Positions 9,919 to 19,177 of a DNA stretch of 37,780 nt are shown one piece after another. Position 1 is the first letter of the stretch; every line of letters starts with the position of its first letter. The stretch comes from Methylococcales bacterium. Lineage in GTDB: Bacteria > Pseudomonadota > Gammaproteobacteria > Methylococcales > Methylomonadaceae. The stretch is taken from assembly GCA_026398895.1 (NCBI GenBank), contig JAPLRZ010000024.1, positions 1 to 37,780 of the forward strand, written 5' to 3'. The position numbers were made by a program, and so were the translations under genes. The notes under the pieces are model-generated. The model ran no database searches and was not told the DNA's origin. It saw only the letters and a program-made list of their open reading frames with translations.

Positions 9919-11273
9919 TAGTTTAATGCCAATACCGCTAGGGCAAATTGATTGCCTCGGTCTTGATAGTTTTTATATTGATCCAGACTCGCACACGCAG
10001 GCGATAGCAATACACTATCTCCCTCACTGGCAAGACTTGCCGCTATTTGTACAGCTTGCACCATATTTTCAGCACGATGCACAGGGACACAGCCAGCGAT
10101 TGCTTGCTCTATCAAGTTTGCATCTTTACCCATAAGGACAACACTTTTGGTTTTTTCTTTAATGGCAGGAGTTAATTCAGCCATGTCCGCGCCTTTGGCA
10201 TCGCCGCCTGCAATTAAAATAACTTTACGGTCATAGCCTTCTAAAGCGGCAACACACGCGCCAATATTGGTTGCCTTGGAATCATTAACCCAAGTAACAC
10301 CGTGTAGCTGTGCCACTTTCTGCATTCTGTGATTTAAGCCTTTAAAGGTTTTCAATGCTGAACACATAGCGGGAATATTCAAACCGACTGCCACGCCTAA
10401 CGCCAATGCTGCCAAAGCATTCGCCGCATTGTGTCTACCTTCCAGCGGTAATTCAGCTAACGACATCAACGGCGTTTGTTGGTACATCAAATATTCAGCT
10501 TCGCCTTGATAAGCCAGATAAAAATCTGCTTTGTCTTTAATAGAGAAACTGACTATTTGTCGTCCTGCTTCCTGCATAGCCTTGACTAAGGCATCGTCGG
10601 CATTGATAACAATTACACCATCACCATGATAAACACTCTGTTTTTCTTTGGCATAATCGGCTAAATCGGCGTGTCGATCCAGATGATCGGCACTGACATT
10701 GAGTACGGTTGCCGCCGCTGCATTCAGTACCGAGGTACGTTCTAGCTGAAAACTGGACAACTCCAATACATACAGTTCTGCATCGTCTGCCAATAAATCT
10801 AAGGCAGGTTTGCCAAGATTTCCACCGATGGCAACACGTTTACCAGCGCCGGCTGCCATATCGCCTAACATGGTAGTCACGGTGCTTTTACCGTTAGAAC
10901 CTGTAATAGCGATAATAGGTGCGGTGACGGAACAGGCAAATAAATCTATATCGCTGATTATTGTTGCACCATTAGCAAGTGCTTTGACAATCGATTTTTC
11001 GTGTAGCGACACACCTGGGCTAACAATTAGATGTGTCGCAACTTTAAAAGCCGCCTCATCAAATCCGCCAGTAAAAACGGGAATATCGGGCGTTTGTTGA
11101 AAAAACTCATCCATAGACGGATTATCACGACTATCAATAATCGCAAATATAAGCCCCAATTTATGCAAAAAACGCGCAACTGAAACGCCTGTGATACCCA
11201 AGCCCACGACCAAAATTTTGGAATGTTGTGGGTCTAAAGCAAAGTGTTTTTTTAATGCGTCGATAGTATCCAT
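9918..11273 (-). CDS. murD: UDP-N-acetylmuramoylalanine--D-glutamate ligase MurD
   Basis: MurD adds D-glutamate to UDP-MurNAc-L-alanine in the cytoplasm. The 451-residue protein opens with a Rossmann-like UDP-binding block, LVVGLGITGVSVARFL. It then has the ATP loop GSNGKST (125-131), the central NVSADHLDRH block, and the C-terminal WVNDSKATN and LLSPACASLDQYKNYQDRG motifs typical of MurD. It begins 3 bases after the mraY stop and shares a TAATG junction with ftsW. Confidence 0.96.
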   Translation of the reverse strand: MDTIDALKKHFALDPQHSKILVVGLGITGVSVARFLHKLGLIFAIIDSRDNPSMDEFFQQTPDIPVFTGGFDEAAFKVATHLIVSPGVSLHEKSIVKALANGATIISDIDLFACSVTAPIIAITGSNGKSTVTTMLGDMAAGAGKRVAIGGNLGKPALDLLADDAELYVLELSSFQLERTSVLNAAAATVLNVSADHLDRHADLADYAKEKQSVYHGDGVIVINADDALVKAMQEAGRQIVSFSIKDKADFYLAYQGEAEYLMYQQTPLMSLAELPLEGRHNAANALAALALGVAVGLNIPAMCSALKTFKGLNHRMQKVAQLHGVTWVNDSKATNIGACVAALEGYDRKVILIAGGDAKGADMAELTPAIKEKTKSVVLMGKDANLIEQAIAGCVPVHRAENMVQAVQIAASLASEGDSVLLSPACASLDQYKNYQDRGNQFALAVLALN

Positions 11274-11276
11274 TGC

Positions 11277-12359
11277 TTATCTCAACTTGAGGGTTGCTAA
11301 ACCAATCAACACTAAAATAACGGTGATAATCCAAAAACGTACAATCACACGCGGTTCTGGCCAACCTTTTAATTCAAAATGATGATGAATGGGTGCCATA
11401 CGAAATACTCGTTTACCCGTCAATTTAAACGAGGCGACTTGTATAATGACGGACAAGGTTTCCATAACAAAAACCCCACCCATAATCACCAATACGATTT
11501 CTTGCCTAACCAATACTGCCAGCACACCTAAGGCTGCACCTAAGGCTAACGCGCCGACATCACCCATGAAAACCATCGCTGGATAGGCGTTAAACCATAA
11601 GAAACCTAATCCCGCCCCCACTAAAGCGGCACAAAATACGATGAGTTCACCCGCGTTCGGTAAATAAGGAATTGCGAGGTATTGGGAAAAAGTCACATGA
11701 CCTGATAAATAGGCGAAAACCCCTAAACCCGCAGCCACCATCGTGGTTGGCATAATTGCCAATCCATCCAACCCGTCAGTTAAATTGACTGCATTACTGG
11801 TGCCGACAATGACAAAATAAGTAAAAACCACATAACTCCAGCCCATGTTGAGCATCACATCTTTGAAAAATGGAATGATAAATTGGGTTTCTGCGGGTAA
11901 TACGGCAGTTTTATACAAGAAAATAGCCGCTGTTAAACCAATAACCGACTGCCAAAAATATTTTGCTTTCGCCGATAAGCCGTCACTGTTGCGCTTGACG
12001 ACTTTTCGATAATCATCAATAAATCCGATCACACCGTAACCCATCGTCACCAACAAAATCACCCAAATATAACGATTGCTTAAATCTGCCCACAACAAGG
12101 TACTGATAGCAATAGCCACCAAGATTAATGTGCCGCCCATCGTCGGTGTACCCGATTTTTCATAATGGCTTTGTGGACCTAATTCACGAATGCTTTGCCC
12201 AATTTTATTGCTACTTAACTTTCTAATCATCACAGGACCAATAATAAAGGCAATGGTCAATGACGTTAATGCGCCAAGAATGGCGCGAAAAGTCAGATAG
12301 TGAAAGACTCGAAAACTACTATCAAAGCTCATTAAATATTCTGAAAAATACAGTAACAT
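11277..12359 (-). CDS. mraY: Phospho-N-acetylmuramoyl-pentapeptide transferase MraY
   Basis: MraY is the integral membrane enzyme that transfers phospho-MurNAc-pentapeptide to undecaprenyl phosphate, making lipid I. At 360 residues it matches the E. coli enzyme in length. The catalytic aspartates are present: D115-D116 in FIDDYRK, the NLTDGLDGL block (192-200) and D267 in FMGDVGA. The HHH triad of MAPIHHHFE is at 325-327. About ten membrane segments are visible. It sits 3 bases from both murF and murD in the usual order. Confidence 0.97.
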   Translation of the reverse strand: MLLYFSEYLMSFDSSFRVFHYLTFRAILGALTSLTIAFIIGPVMIRKLSSNKIGQSIRELGPQSHYEKSGTPTMGGTLILVAIAISTLLWADLSNRYIWVILLVTMGYGVIGFIDDYRKVVKRNSDGLSAKAKYFWQSVIGLTAAIFLYKTAVLPAETQFIIPFFKDVMLNMGWSYVVFTYFVIVGTSNAVNLTDGLDGLAIMPTTMVAAGLGVFAYLSGHVTFSQYLAIPYLPNAGELIVFCAALVGAGLGFLWFNAYPAMVFMGDVGALALGAALGVLAVLVRQEIVLVIMGGVFVMETLSVIIQVASFKLTGKRVFRMAPIHHHFELKGWPEPRVIVRFWIITVILVLIGLATLKLR

Positions 12360-12362
12360 CGT

Positions 12363-13742
12363 TTACATCCTAAAATTATCAATCAAAGCGGCAGCTATCT
12401 GTTCCATACGCCGCGCTCGTGAGCCTTTGATTAAAAGAGTTTCATCCCCTTTAAGTTCTTGTTTTAATACGGCTATCAATTCATCTTGTGAGTCAAAAAA
12501 ACTCGCGCCTTCACCATAAGTTTGTACGGTATAACGGGCATCATCACCTATGGCTAATAATCGCTGCACACCACTGGCTTTTATCAACTCGCCTATTTCG
12601 CTGTGTATTTTTACGCTGTCTTCGCCTAATTCACCAAACGCACCTAAAATCAACCAAGGTTTAGTCGAACAATCGGCTAATACAGCTAAACCCGCTTTTA
12701 ACGAATCGGCATTGGCATTGTATGTATCATCAATAACAATATTACCTAAGCGACTGACTAGCGGTTGTAAACGTCCAGTGACGGGTTTTACGCTTTCTAA
12801 GCCTTGTTTAATTTGCTCAAAGCTGACACCTAAAGCAATACACGCCGCTGCCGCTGCCAAGGCATTTACGACATTATGTTGACCTGCAAGTTTAAGATTT
12901 ATGCTAAGTGCCGTTTGTGCATAAAACAAGCTAAAACTGGTTATAAAGACATTATCTTGAATGCTTGTATGAATAGCAGTGGCTGTCACATCGGCATCAG
13001 CATTCAAGCCAAAGGAGATTATTTTTTTATTGCCAGCCACGTCCTGCCAATAATCAAAATAATCATCGTCCCTATTTAAAATCGCCACGCCATCGGTTTT
13101 AAGCGTTTCAATGATTTCACCTTTTGCTTGTGCTACACCATCGACACTGACAAAACCTGCAATATGCGCCGCGCCTGCATTGGTAATGACGGCTACATCG
13201 GCGGCAGCGTAAGTGCTACTGTATTCAATTTCTTTTGGGTGATTAGCACCCATTTCAATCACCGCATAACGGTGTTGCTCATCCAGTCGCAATAGCGTTA
13301 ACGGTACACCGATGTCATTATTCAAATTGCCTAGGGTAAATAATACTTGGTGATTGACGGCTAGAATCGCTGCTATCATTTCTTTCACCGTGGTTTTACC
13401 GTTACTGCCTGTTACGCCAACCACCGAAACGGCTAATTTTTTTCGCCACTCGCCAGCCAGTTGTGCCAAGGCGAGTGAGGTATTATCAACAATAATATGC
13501 GGTAGCGTGGAATCCAAACCTAGGTTTGAACTCCCATTAGCATGGACAATCGCCGCAATCGCTCCTGCTTGCTGAGCTTCATCAACAAAATCATTGCCGT
13601 CAAAGTTTTTGCCTTTGATAGCGATATATAATTGTTTTGCCTGAATAGCACGAGTATCGATACTCACCGATGAAAAAATCACGTCTTCACCAACCAGCCT
13701 ACCTTGGACAATTTTTGCGCATTCACTTAGCTTCATTTCCAT
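12363..13742 (-). CDS. murF: UDP-MurNAc-tripeptide--D-alanyl-D-alanine ligase MurF
   Basis: MurF attaches the D-Ala-D-Ala dipeptide made by Ddl to UDP-MurNAc-tripeptide, completing the cytoplasmic precursor. The 459-residue Mur ligase has the SIDTRAIQAKQLYIAIKG N-terminal block and the ATP loop GSNGKTT (112-118). It also has NLNNDIGVPLTLL, EMGANHPKEI, TNAGAAHI and the C-terminal DDTYNANADS and ILGAFGELG motifs. Two ATG codons, at 13742 and 13736, could both serve; I kept the longer. It is 10 bases downstream of murE. Confidence 0.96.
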   Translation of the reverse strand: MEMKLSECAKIVQGRLVGEDVIFSSVSIDTRAIQAKQLYIAIKGKNFDGNDFVDEAQQAGAIAAIVHANGSSNLGLDSTLPHIIVDNTSLALAQLAGEWRKKLAVSVVGVTGSNGKTTVKEMIAAILAVNHQVLFTLGNLNNDIGVPLTLLRLDEQHRYAVIEMGANHPKEIEYSSTYAAADVAVITNAGAAHIAGFVSVDGVAQAKGEIIETLKTDGVAILNRDDDYFDYWQDVAGNKKIISFGLNADADVTATAIHTSIQDNVFITSFSLFYAQTALSINLKLAGQHNVVNALAAAAACIALGVSFEQIKQGLESVKPVTGRLQPLVSRLGNIVIDDTYNANADSLKAGLAVLADCSTKPWLILGAFGELGEDSVKIHSEIGELIKASGVQRLLAIGDDARYTVQTYGEGASFFDSQDELIAVLKQELKGDETLLIKGSRARRMEQIAAALIDNFRM

Positions 13743-13752
13743 TAGTCAACTC

Positions 13753-15237
13753 TCACAATAACGCTTTTTGTACACAAATACTGTCACTAAAAGGGAAACG
13801 CTCTCCCTTGATTTCTTGATAATCCTCATGTCCTTTACCCGCAATGACAATACAATCACCCATTTTTGCTCTGCTAATCGCACTGTTTATAGCCTGTTCA
13901 CGGTTTTGTATCACTTCGATTTTATCGGAGACTTTACAGCCTGCCAAAATAGCATTGACTATATCCAGACCATTTTCAAAACGCGGATTATCATCGGTAA
14001 TAATAACCTTATCCGCCCATTGTTCAGCACACGCTCCCATTTGCGGACGTTTACCCGTATCCCGATTACCTCCGCAACCAAATACTACCCATAAATCCTG
14101 TTGGCAATGTTTTCTAGCACTGCTTAACACCTTATCCAGTGCATCTGGCGTATGAGCATAATCAACAAAAACTAACGGCTGATCGTCACCACCAAATTGC
14201 TGCATACGCCCTGCTACGGGTTGTAGCGTTGCCAGTTTTTGTGTCGCCTCGCTTAATGAAGCTCCCAACGCCAATATCACCGCCAACACACACAACACAT
14301 TCTCAACATTAAAATCACCATAAAGCGGAATCGTCACATTGTGAGTTTCAGTTTGCCAACATACGTCAAATTCAATGCCATCTAGCTTATTGATGATATT
14401 TTTTGCTCTGATTTGTTCATGCACTTGCATCACCTTCGATGAATCCGCTGCATGGGTGATGCCCCATACTCGCACGGTATGGGGAACTGCTGCCAAAATT
14501 TGTTCACTATAGGCATCATCTAAATTAATCACCACAAACGCTAACTCTGGCGTTTGCAACAATGCTAATTTAGCTTGCAGATAATTTTCCATAGAGCCGT
14601 GATAATCCAAATGATCGCGGCTGATATTGGTAAACACCGCGCCTTTAAAACGCACACCATTCACCCTACCCTGCTCTAAACCATGCGAGGAGACTTCCAT
14701 CGCCACTGTTTTTTTGCCAGTGCTTAACAGTTGGGCAAATATGCTTTGTATCGCCAACGCATCAGGGGTAGTGTTCAAAGTTTTATGCAGATTACTCCAT
14801 TCGCCCCAACCTAAGGTGCCGATAATGCCGCAATCCTCCAGCATTTGACTTAAAAACTGACTGCATGAGGTTTTTCCATTGGTGCCAGTAATGCCAATCA
14901 CCGTCATCAATGATGACGGATCGCCGTAAAATCGAGCGGCAATATCACCTAGCACTAAGCCTAAATTGTCTATAGCAATCATCGGCACAGTACCCTGTGA
15001 ATTTTCGAATAATTGTTTGCCACCCCCAGCTGGATCAAAAATAATTGCACTCGCACCTTGGCTAATCGCTTGTTTGGCATAACTTAAGCCATGTTGCTTA
15101 GAACCTGCTAGAGCAATAAAAACATTGTCAGCAACAACGGCACGGCTATTCAAGCTTAACCCTGTAATTTCATTCACCGCGTGTAAATCGGTCTGTGAAG
15201 ATAAAGCAAAACCTGCTAATAACTCTGATAATTTCAT
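13753..15237 (-). CDS. murE: UDP-MurNAc-L-alanyl-D-glutamate--2,6-diaminopimelate ligase MurE
   Basis: MurE adds the third stem-peptide residue. The 494-residue protein has the ATP loop GTNGKT (118-123), VSSHGLEQGR, NISRDHLDYHG and the C-terminal VDYAHTPDAL and FGCGGNRDTGKRP blocks. The substrate-selecting motif is DNPR (416-419), which in this family marks meso-diaminopimelate-adding enzymes, so a Gram-negative-type peptidoglycan is expected. It lies between ftsI (10-base gap) and murF. Confidence 0.97.
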   Translation of the reverse strand: MKLSELLAGFALSSQTDLHAVNEITGLSLNSRAVVADNVFIALAGSKQHGLSYAKQAISQGASAIIFDPAGGGKQLFENSQGTVPMIAIDNLGLVLGDIAARFYGDPSSLMTVIGITGTNGKTSCSQFLSQMLEDCGIIGTLGWGEWSNLHKTLNTTPDALAIQSIFAQLLSTGKKTVAMEVSSHGLEQGRVNGVRFKGAVFTNISRDHLDYHGSMENYLQAKLALLQTPELAFVVINLDDAYSEQILAAVPHTVRVWGITHAADSSKVMQVHEQIRAKNIINKLDGIEFDVCWQTETHNVTIPLYGDFNVENVLCVLAVILALGASLSEATQKLATLQPVAGRMQQFGGDDQPLVFVDYAHTPDALDKVLSSARKHCQQDLWVVFGCGGNRDTGKRPQMGACAEQWADKVIITDDNPRFENGLDIVNAILAGCKVSDKIEVIQNREQAINSAISRAKMGDCIVIAGKGHEDYQEIKGERFPFSDSICVQKALL

Positions 15238-15247
15238 AAAGACTATT

Positions 15248-17086
15248 TTATTGCGTTTGCCGCGTTAGCAAAATAGGCATGGTTTCTTCTTGGTCGGGTG
15301 CGACATTCAGTAAACGTAACGCACCTGTCATCACCTTAGAAAACACGGGAGCTGACACCAGACCACCATAATATTGACCTGCGGACGGTTCATCAATCAT
15401 CACGACAATAATCAAACGCGGGTTAGAGGCAGGAGCCATGCCTGCAAACACCGCAAAATAACTATTACTGCTATAGCCATGACTACCGCTAGATTTTTTT
15501 ACTGTGCCTGTTTTACCCGCAACTGTATAACCATCCACTCTGGCCTCATAGGCTGTACCGTCTTTCATAATCACGTTTTCTAACATTTCTCGAATAGTCT
15601 TGGCGGTTTTAGCGGAAAATACTCTCTGTGGTTTATCATCTTCGTCACGCTTAAGTAAGCTCACTGAATGTAAAATACCATCATCTGCCAAAGCGGTATA
15701 AGCTCTCGCCAACTGCACAGCTGAAACACTCAAACCATAACCAAACGACATGGTTGCACGGTCAAAATCATGCCATTTTTTATAATCTAACAAACGCCCA
15801 CTGGCTTCACCTTTAAGTCCTGCCTCTGCTGAACTGCCAAAACCTAATTTTTTATAAACCCCCCAAAAATATTTAGGCGGCATTTTTAATGCTATTTGAG
15901 TCACACCAATATTGCTGGATTTTTTTAAAACGTGCATTAAATCCAACGCACCGTAGTTGTGTACATCCTTGACCACATTTTTGCCAACTTGATAACTACC
16001 GTTGGTATAAAAAACCGTGTTAGGGCTAACATAACCGCCATCTAACGCTGCCGCTGCTACAAAAGGTTTAACGGTCGAACCAGGTTCAAATATATCGGTT
16101 AATGCTCTATTCCTATACAAGCTTTCTTTTAAATCTTTTCGACTATTAGGATTAAAGGTAGGTTGATTGACCGCTGCCAAAATTTCACCATTCTTAGCAT
16201 CCATCACCACTAAGCTGGCTGATTTAGCGTGGTTAGCGTTCACTGCTACCTGCAATTCTCGATACGCCAAATATTGAATACGTTGATCGATACTTAACTC
16301 AATATTTTTTCCAGACACAGGTTCTTTGATGTTTTCAACGTCATCAATAATTTGCCGCAATCCATCTCTAATGACGCGTTTACTACCCGATGTTCCTTTT
16401 AATAGCTGTTCATAGCCTGCTTCGATGCCTTCTTGCCCGACATCATCGAGATCAGTAAAACCCACTAAATGTGCAGTCACTCCGCCTGTTGGATAAAAGC
16501 GTTTAAATTCTCGATCAAAATAAACGCCAATTAGCTTTAAGGCTTTAACCTGCTCACTAATATCTGGATTTATCTGCCGTGCTATGTAAGCAAACTGTTT
16601 GTGTGTGTCATCCTTAATCATATCCAGCACCTTGTCCTTAGGTAAGCCAAGTAATTTTTCCATAAGAGCGATTTTCAGCAATTTTTGCTTTTTATAATCG
16701 CTCAACACACTGGCTTTTTGGGCATCGGTCAATGCTACGCCTGGCTGACTATCTCTGAGTGCTTTTTCCAATTGCTTAAGCTGGTTTTTGTCATCCATAT
16801 TAAGCTCGCGTGGATTGATGGAGATAGACACAACAGGAGTACTAATCGCTAAGGGCGCACCGCTTCTGTCTTTAATCATCCCTCGGTATGCCGATATGGG
16901 TTCATCATCGACCAGCCGCATATCACCTTGATCTTTGAGAAATTGCTTATTCAATACCTGCAAATCGACAGCTCGACCCACTAACACTGCCATACAAGTC
17001 ATCATAAAAAAAATGAGAATTTTTCGCCTACCCGAAAAATCCCTTATTGGCTTTTTAACCTCGTTGTTGCCTCGAAAATCCAACAT
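15248..17086 (-). CDS. ftsI: Septal peptidoglycan transpeptidase FtsI (PBP3)
   Basis: FtsI is the class B penicillin-binding protein that cross-links septal peptidoglycan and works with FtsW. The 612-residue protein has a short cytoplasmic tail, a membrane anchor at about 23-40 and a pedestal domain. The transpeptidase domain has all three active-site motifs: STVK with nucleophile S337, SSN at 390-392 and KTGT at 525-528. It is slightly longer than E. coli FtsI (588 residues), partly from a Lys/Asp-rich insertion near residues 95-165. Its start codon directly follows the ftsL stop. Confidence 0.96.
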   Translation of the reverse strand: MLDFRGNNEVKKPIRDFSGRRKILIFFMMTCMAVLVGRAVDLQVLNKQFLKDQGDMRLVDDEPISAYRGMIKDRSGAPLAISTPVVSISINPRELNMDDKNQLKQLEKALRDSQPGVALTDAQKASVLSDYKKQKLLKIALMEKLLGLPKDKVLDMIKDDTHKQFAYIARQINPDISEQVKALKLIGVYFDREFKRFYPTGGVTAHLVGFTDLDDVGQEGIEAGYEQLLKGTSGSKRVIRDGLRQIIDDVENIKEPVSGKNIELSIDQRIQYLAYRELQVAVNANHAKSASLVVMDAKNGEILAAVNQPTFNPNSRKDLKESLYRNRALTDIFEPGSTVKPFVAAAALDGGYVSPNTVFYTNGSYQVGKNVVKDVHNYGALDLMHVLKKSSNIGVTQIALKMPPKYFWGVYKKLGFGSSAEAGLKGEASGRLLDYKKWHDFDRATMSFGYGLSVSAVQLARAYTALADDGILHSVSLLKRDEDDKPQRVFSAKTAKTIREMLENVIMKDGTAYEARVDGYTVAGKTGTVKKSSGSHGYSSNSYFAVFAGMAPASNPRLIIVVMIDEPSAGQYYGGLVSAPVFSKVMTGALRLLNVAPDQEETMPILLTRQTQ

Positions 17087-17353
17087 TTATGGCTTGATAT
17101 AAATAATTTTTTCGTGTAACGGCAAGACCAGTTTCAATTTCTCGCGTGCAACCAATTCAACTCGATTTTGCTCTGAGAATGTCGTAACTTCCAATTGCGT
17201 TTGTCCCCACTCAACTTCACGCTGATCCAATTCTCTTTCTTGTTTTTGAATTTCGATAAAAATCAGCCGTGAATGGTATTTGCTATAAATAACAGCCAAC
17301 GCACTAAAAATAAGCACGGTGGTTAATACCCCCAATAGCCGATGAATTATCAT
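17087..17353 (-). CDS. ftsL: Cell division protein FtsL
   Basis: FtsL is a small bitopic protein that forms the FtsQLB complex, which activates FtsWI. The 88-residue product has a hydrophobic segment at about 7-24. A periplasmic coiled coil with heptad-like spacing follows (FIEIQKQERELDQREVEWGQ), then the typical VELVAREKLKLVLP end. Primary sequence conservation is low in this family. The call rests on size, topology and position between rsmH and ftsI. The start overlaps the rsmH stop by 4 bases. Confidence 0.92.
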   Translation of the reverse strand: MIIHRLLGVLTTVLIFSALAVIYSKYHSRLIFIEIQKQERELDQREVEWGQTQLEVTTFSEQNRVELVAREKLKLVLPLHEKIIYIKP

Positions 17354-18279
17354 GTAAGCTTCTCTGCAACCCGCATCACCGCACTGCGTGATCTAGGGTT
17401 TTCATTGACCTCTAGTTGATCAGCACTTAAGGCTTTACCAATCTTTTTTAATGACCCTTTAGCCATATCGACTTCTTTAATAGGCAGTCTACTAGGATTG
17501 TATTTAGCCCCTGATTCATCCTTAATGAAGCGTTTGACAATTCGATCTTCCAATGAATGAAATGAAATAACGACCAATCGACCCTCAGGCTTTAACACAC
17601 GGACAGACTGTTGCAACACGGTTTTTAATTCATCCAACTCGTGATTAATTTCAATACGAATAGCTTGAAATGTGCGTGTTGCAGGATGCTTGTGTTTTTC
17701 TCTGGTATGAACAGTTTGGGCAATCAAGTCAGCTAATTGTCGAGTCGTGTTTATCGGTGTTATTGCTCTTGTTTCAATAATGGCTTTGGCAATACGGCGA
17801 GCAAATTTTTCTTCGCCATACTCAAATAAAATCTTAACCAAGTATTTTTCATCAACATTAGCTAGCCATTGTTCAGCCGAAACCCCTGATAATCCATCCA
17901 TGCGCATATCCAAAGGACCATCACGCAAAAAACTAAAACCTCTTTCTGGATTATCAAGTTGCGGCGAAGACACACCCAAATCAATCAAAATACCATCGAT
18001 TTTGCCTAACAGTCCTTCGTTTGCAATGGTATTTTCCAACTCAGAAAAACACGCATGAATTAATTTAAAACGGTCATCTTTTTGCAGTGTTTGGGCATAA
18101 TCTGAATTTATGGCATCCCAATCACGGTCAAAAGCCAGCAACCGCCCTTGTTCACCCAATAAATTTAAAATTCCTAGGCTATGTCCGCCACGCCCAAAGG
18201 TACAATCCAGATAAATACCGTCTTTTTTAATTGCCAGCTGTTGCAATGCTTCTGCAAACATAACGGGTAAATGTTCCAT
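17350..18279 (-). CDS. rsmH: 16S rRNA (cytosine1402-N4)-methyltransferase RsmH (MraW)
   Basis: RsmH uses S-adenosylmethionine to methylate N4 of C1402 in 16S rRNA, in the decoding region of the small ribosomal subunit. The 309-residue protein has HLPVMFAEAL at its start, the SAM-binding loop DCTFGRGGHS (25-34), GILIDLGVSSPQLD, and the family-specific RTFQAIRIEINHEL and VISFHSLEDRIVKRF blocks. It is the second gene of the dcw cluster. It begins 15 bases after the restored mraZ stop codon. Confidence 0.97.
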   Translation of the reverse strand: MEHLPVMFAEALQQLAIKKDGIYLDCTFGRGGHSLGILNLLGEQGRLLAFDRDWDAINSDYAQTLQKDDRFKLIHACFSELENTIANEGLLGKIDGILIDLGVSSPQLDNPERGFSFLRDGPLDMRMDGLSGVSAEQWLANVDEKYLVKILFEYGEEKFARRIAKAIIETRAITPINTTRQLADLIAQTVHTREKHKHPATRTFQAIRIEINHELDELKTVLQQSVRVLKPEGRLVVISFHSLEDRIVKRFIKDESGAKYNPSRLPIKEVDMAKGSLKKIGKALSADQLEVNENPRSRSAVMRVAEKLT

Positions 18280-18294
18280 TAATAACTCTCCCCG

Positions 18295-18761
18295 TTAAAA
18301 AGATAAATTGGCTAATTCTTCAAAACCATCATCGTCATCGTTATTTAGCCATTCATTTTCTTTGGCGAGCCATGCCTGCTCATTCCATAGCTCAAATTTA
18401 TTAAGCTGACCAACTAACATAATTTTTTTATCCATCCGTGCAAAGTTCCTGTGTTTTCGGGTAATAACAAACGACCTTGTCCATCCATTTCACATTCAGA
18501 GGCATTGCCGATGACAAATCGTCTTAACTTACCTGCCATTTTATTTAAAGTGGGCAATTGGCTAATAGTTTGCTCAAGTTTTTCCCATTCGGGTAGCGGA
18601 TAAAGCCATAAACAACCTTCTTCACCCGCACAACGCTCATTCACCGCAACGGTGACAACAAGCTGTCCTTCAGCACAGTTACGCAACATCTCACGATAAC
18701 GCGTTGGAATCGCCAACCGACCTTTATCATCCAAATTAATTGAGCTGATACCACGAAACAA
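18295..18761 (-). pseudogene. mraZ: MraZ transcriptional regulator of the dcw operon, with an apparent one-base frameshift
   Basis: MraZ is an AbrB-like DNA-binding protein that represses the dcw operon in E. coli. The first reading frame starts at a TTG (18761, reading MFRGISSINLDDKGRLAIP) and carries both DxxxR repeats: DKGR near the start and [12 protein letters not shown] later. It then diverges and stops at 18414. From about 18450 the family sequence resumes in another frame: [15 protein letters not shown], then [11 protein letters not shown], with a Glu/Asp-rich tail, stopping at 18295-18297. One missing base near 18448-18455 would restore a product of about 155 residues, close to the family's usual 143-152. 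This may be a sequencing error or a true mutation. No slippery heptamer is visible at the junction. The ORF reading upstream of TTG passes through the operator repeats and is unlikely to be translated. Confidence 0.88.
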
Positions 18762-18779
18762 AAACCACCCCAATAAAAA

Positions 18780-18805
18780 CCACTTTACACCACTTTGCAC
18801 CACTT
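18780..18805 (-). promoter_or_regulatory. MraZ operator: AAGTGG repeats at 10-bp spacing
   Basis: On the plus strand CCACTT occurs at 18780-18785, 18790-18795 and 18800-18805, exactly 10 bp apart. On the coding strand this is three copies of (A)AAGTGG plus about three bases. A related CCACCC lies at 18765-18770. Published MraZ sites are short tandem boxes with 10-bp periodicity (AAAGTGK in mollicutes, TGGGN boxes in E. coli). The repeats start just downstream of the -10 element, where a repressor would block initiation. Confidence 0.85.
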
Positions 18806-18812
18806 ACTAGGC

Positions 18813-18841
18813 ACTATAAATTCCAAACCCTGCATAGTCAA
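18813..18841 (-). promoter_or_regulatory. Sigma70 promoter of the dcw (mra) cluster
   Basis: The minus strand has TTGACT (18836-18841) and TATAGT (18813-18818) separated by exactly 17 bp, close to the sigma70 consensus. Transcription would start near 18806, immediately before the MraZ-type repeats and about 45 bases before the mraZ TTG start. Confidence 0.8.
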
Positions 18842-19177
18842 GAATGATTTCACTTATATTCTTGCCTTTTTGACGATAACTTACCTGCCACTTATCAATA
18901 AATTAAAACACAACCGCATAACATCAATAAGGTATGTCGCCTTATTAAGGTAAACCCTCCAACTTAGCTGTTTACTTTATAGTTAAGCTCTTAACCATCA
19001 ATAAATCGACAGTTATTATTTAATTAGTTACCGATAATAACTCCTAATCCCTTTGAAGTAGGTTGGTATAGAGTAGATTTTTAAATACTAACGCCAAGTA
19101 AAGCTTAAAAATAAAGTAAAATGAACAGTTTTGTAAAATCCAACTTCGTCAATTTCAAATAGACATCAAAGGCAGAC
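18842..19177. other. Intergenic region between mraZ and the leuB-like gene
   Basis: This AT-rich divergent region separates the dcw promoter from the plus-strand dehydrogenase. I found no open reading frame with a start signal, no RNA gene and no convincing hairpin. A plus-strand promoter for the dehydrogenase must lie here, but I could not pick hexamers with acceptable spacing. Confidence 0.5.

Noticed and set aside
18414..18803. mraZ read as an intact 129-residue gene starting upstream of the operator repeats
   Set aside because: The N-terminal extension is encoded by the AAGTGG operator repeats and the C-terminus does not match the family; the conserved C-terminus is in another frame.
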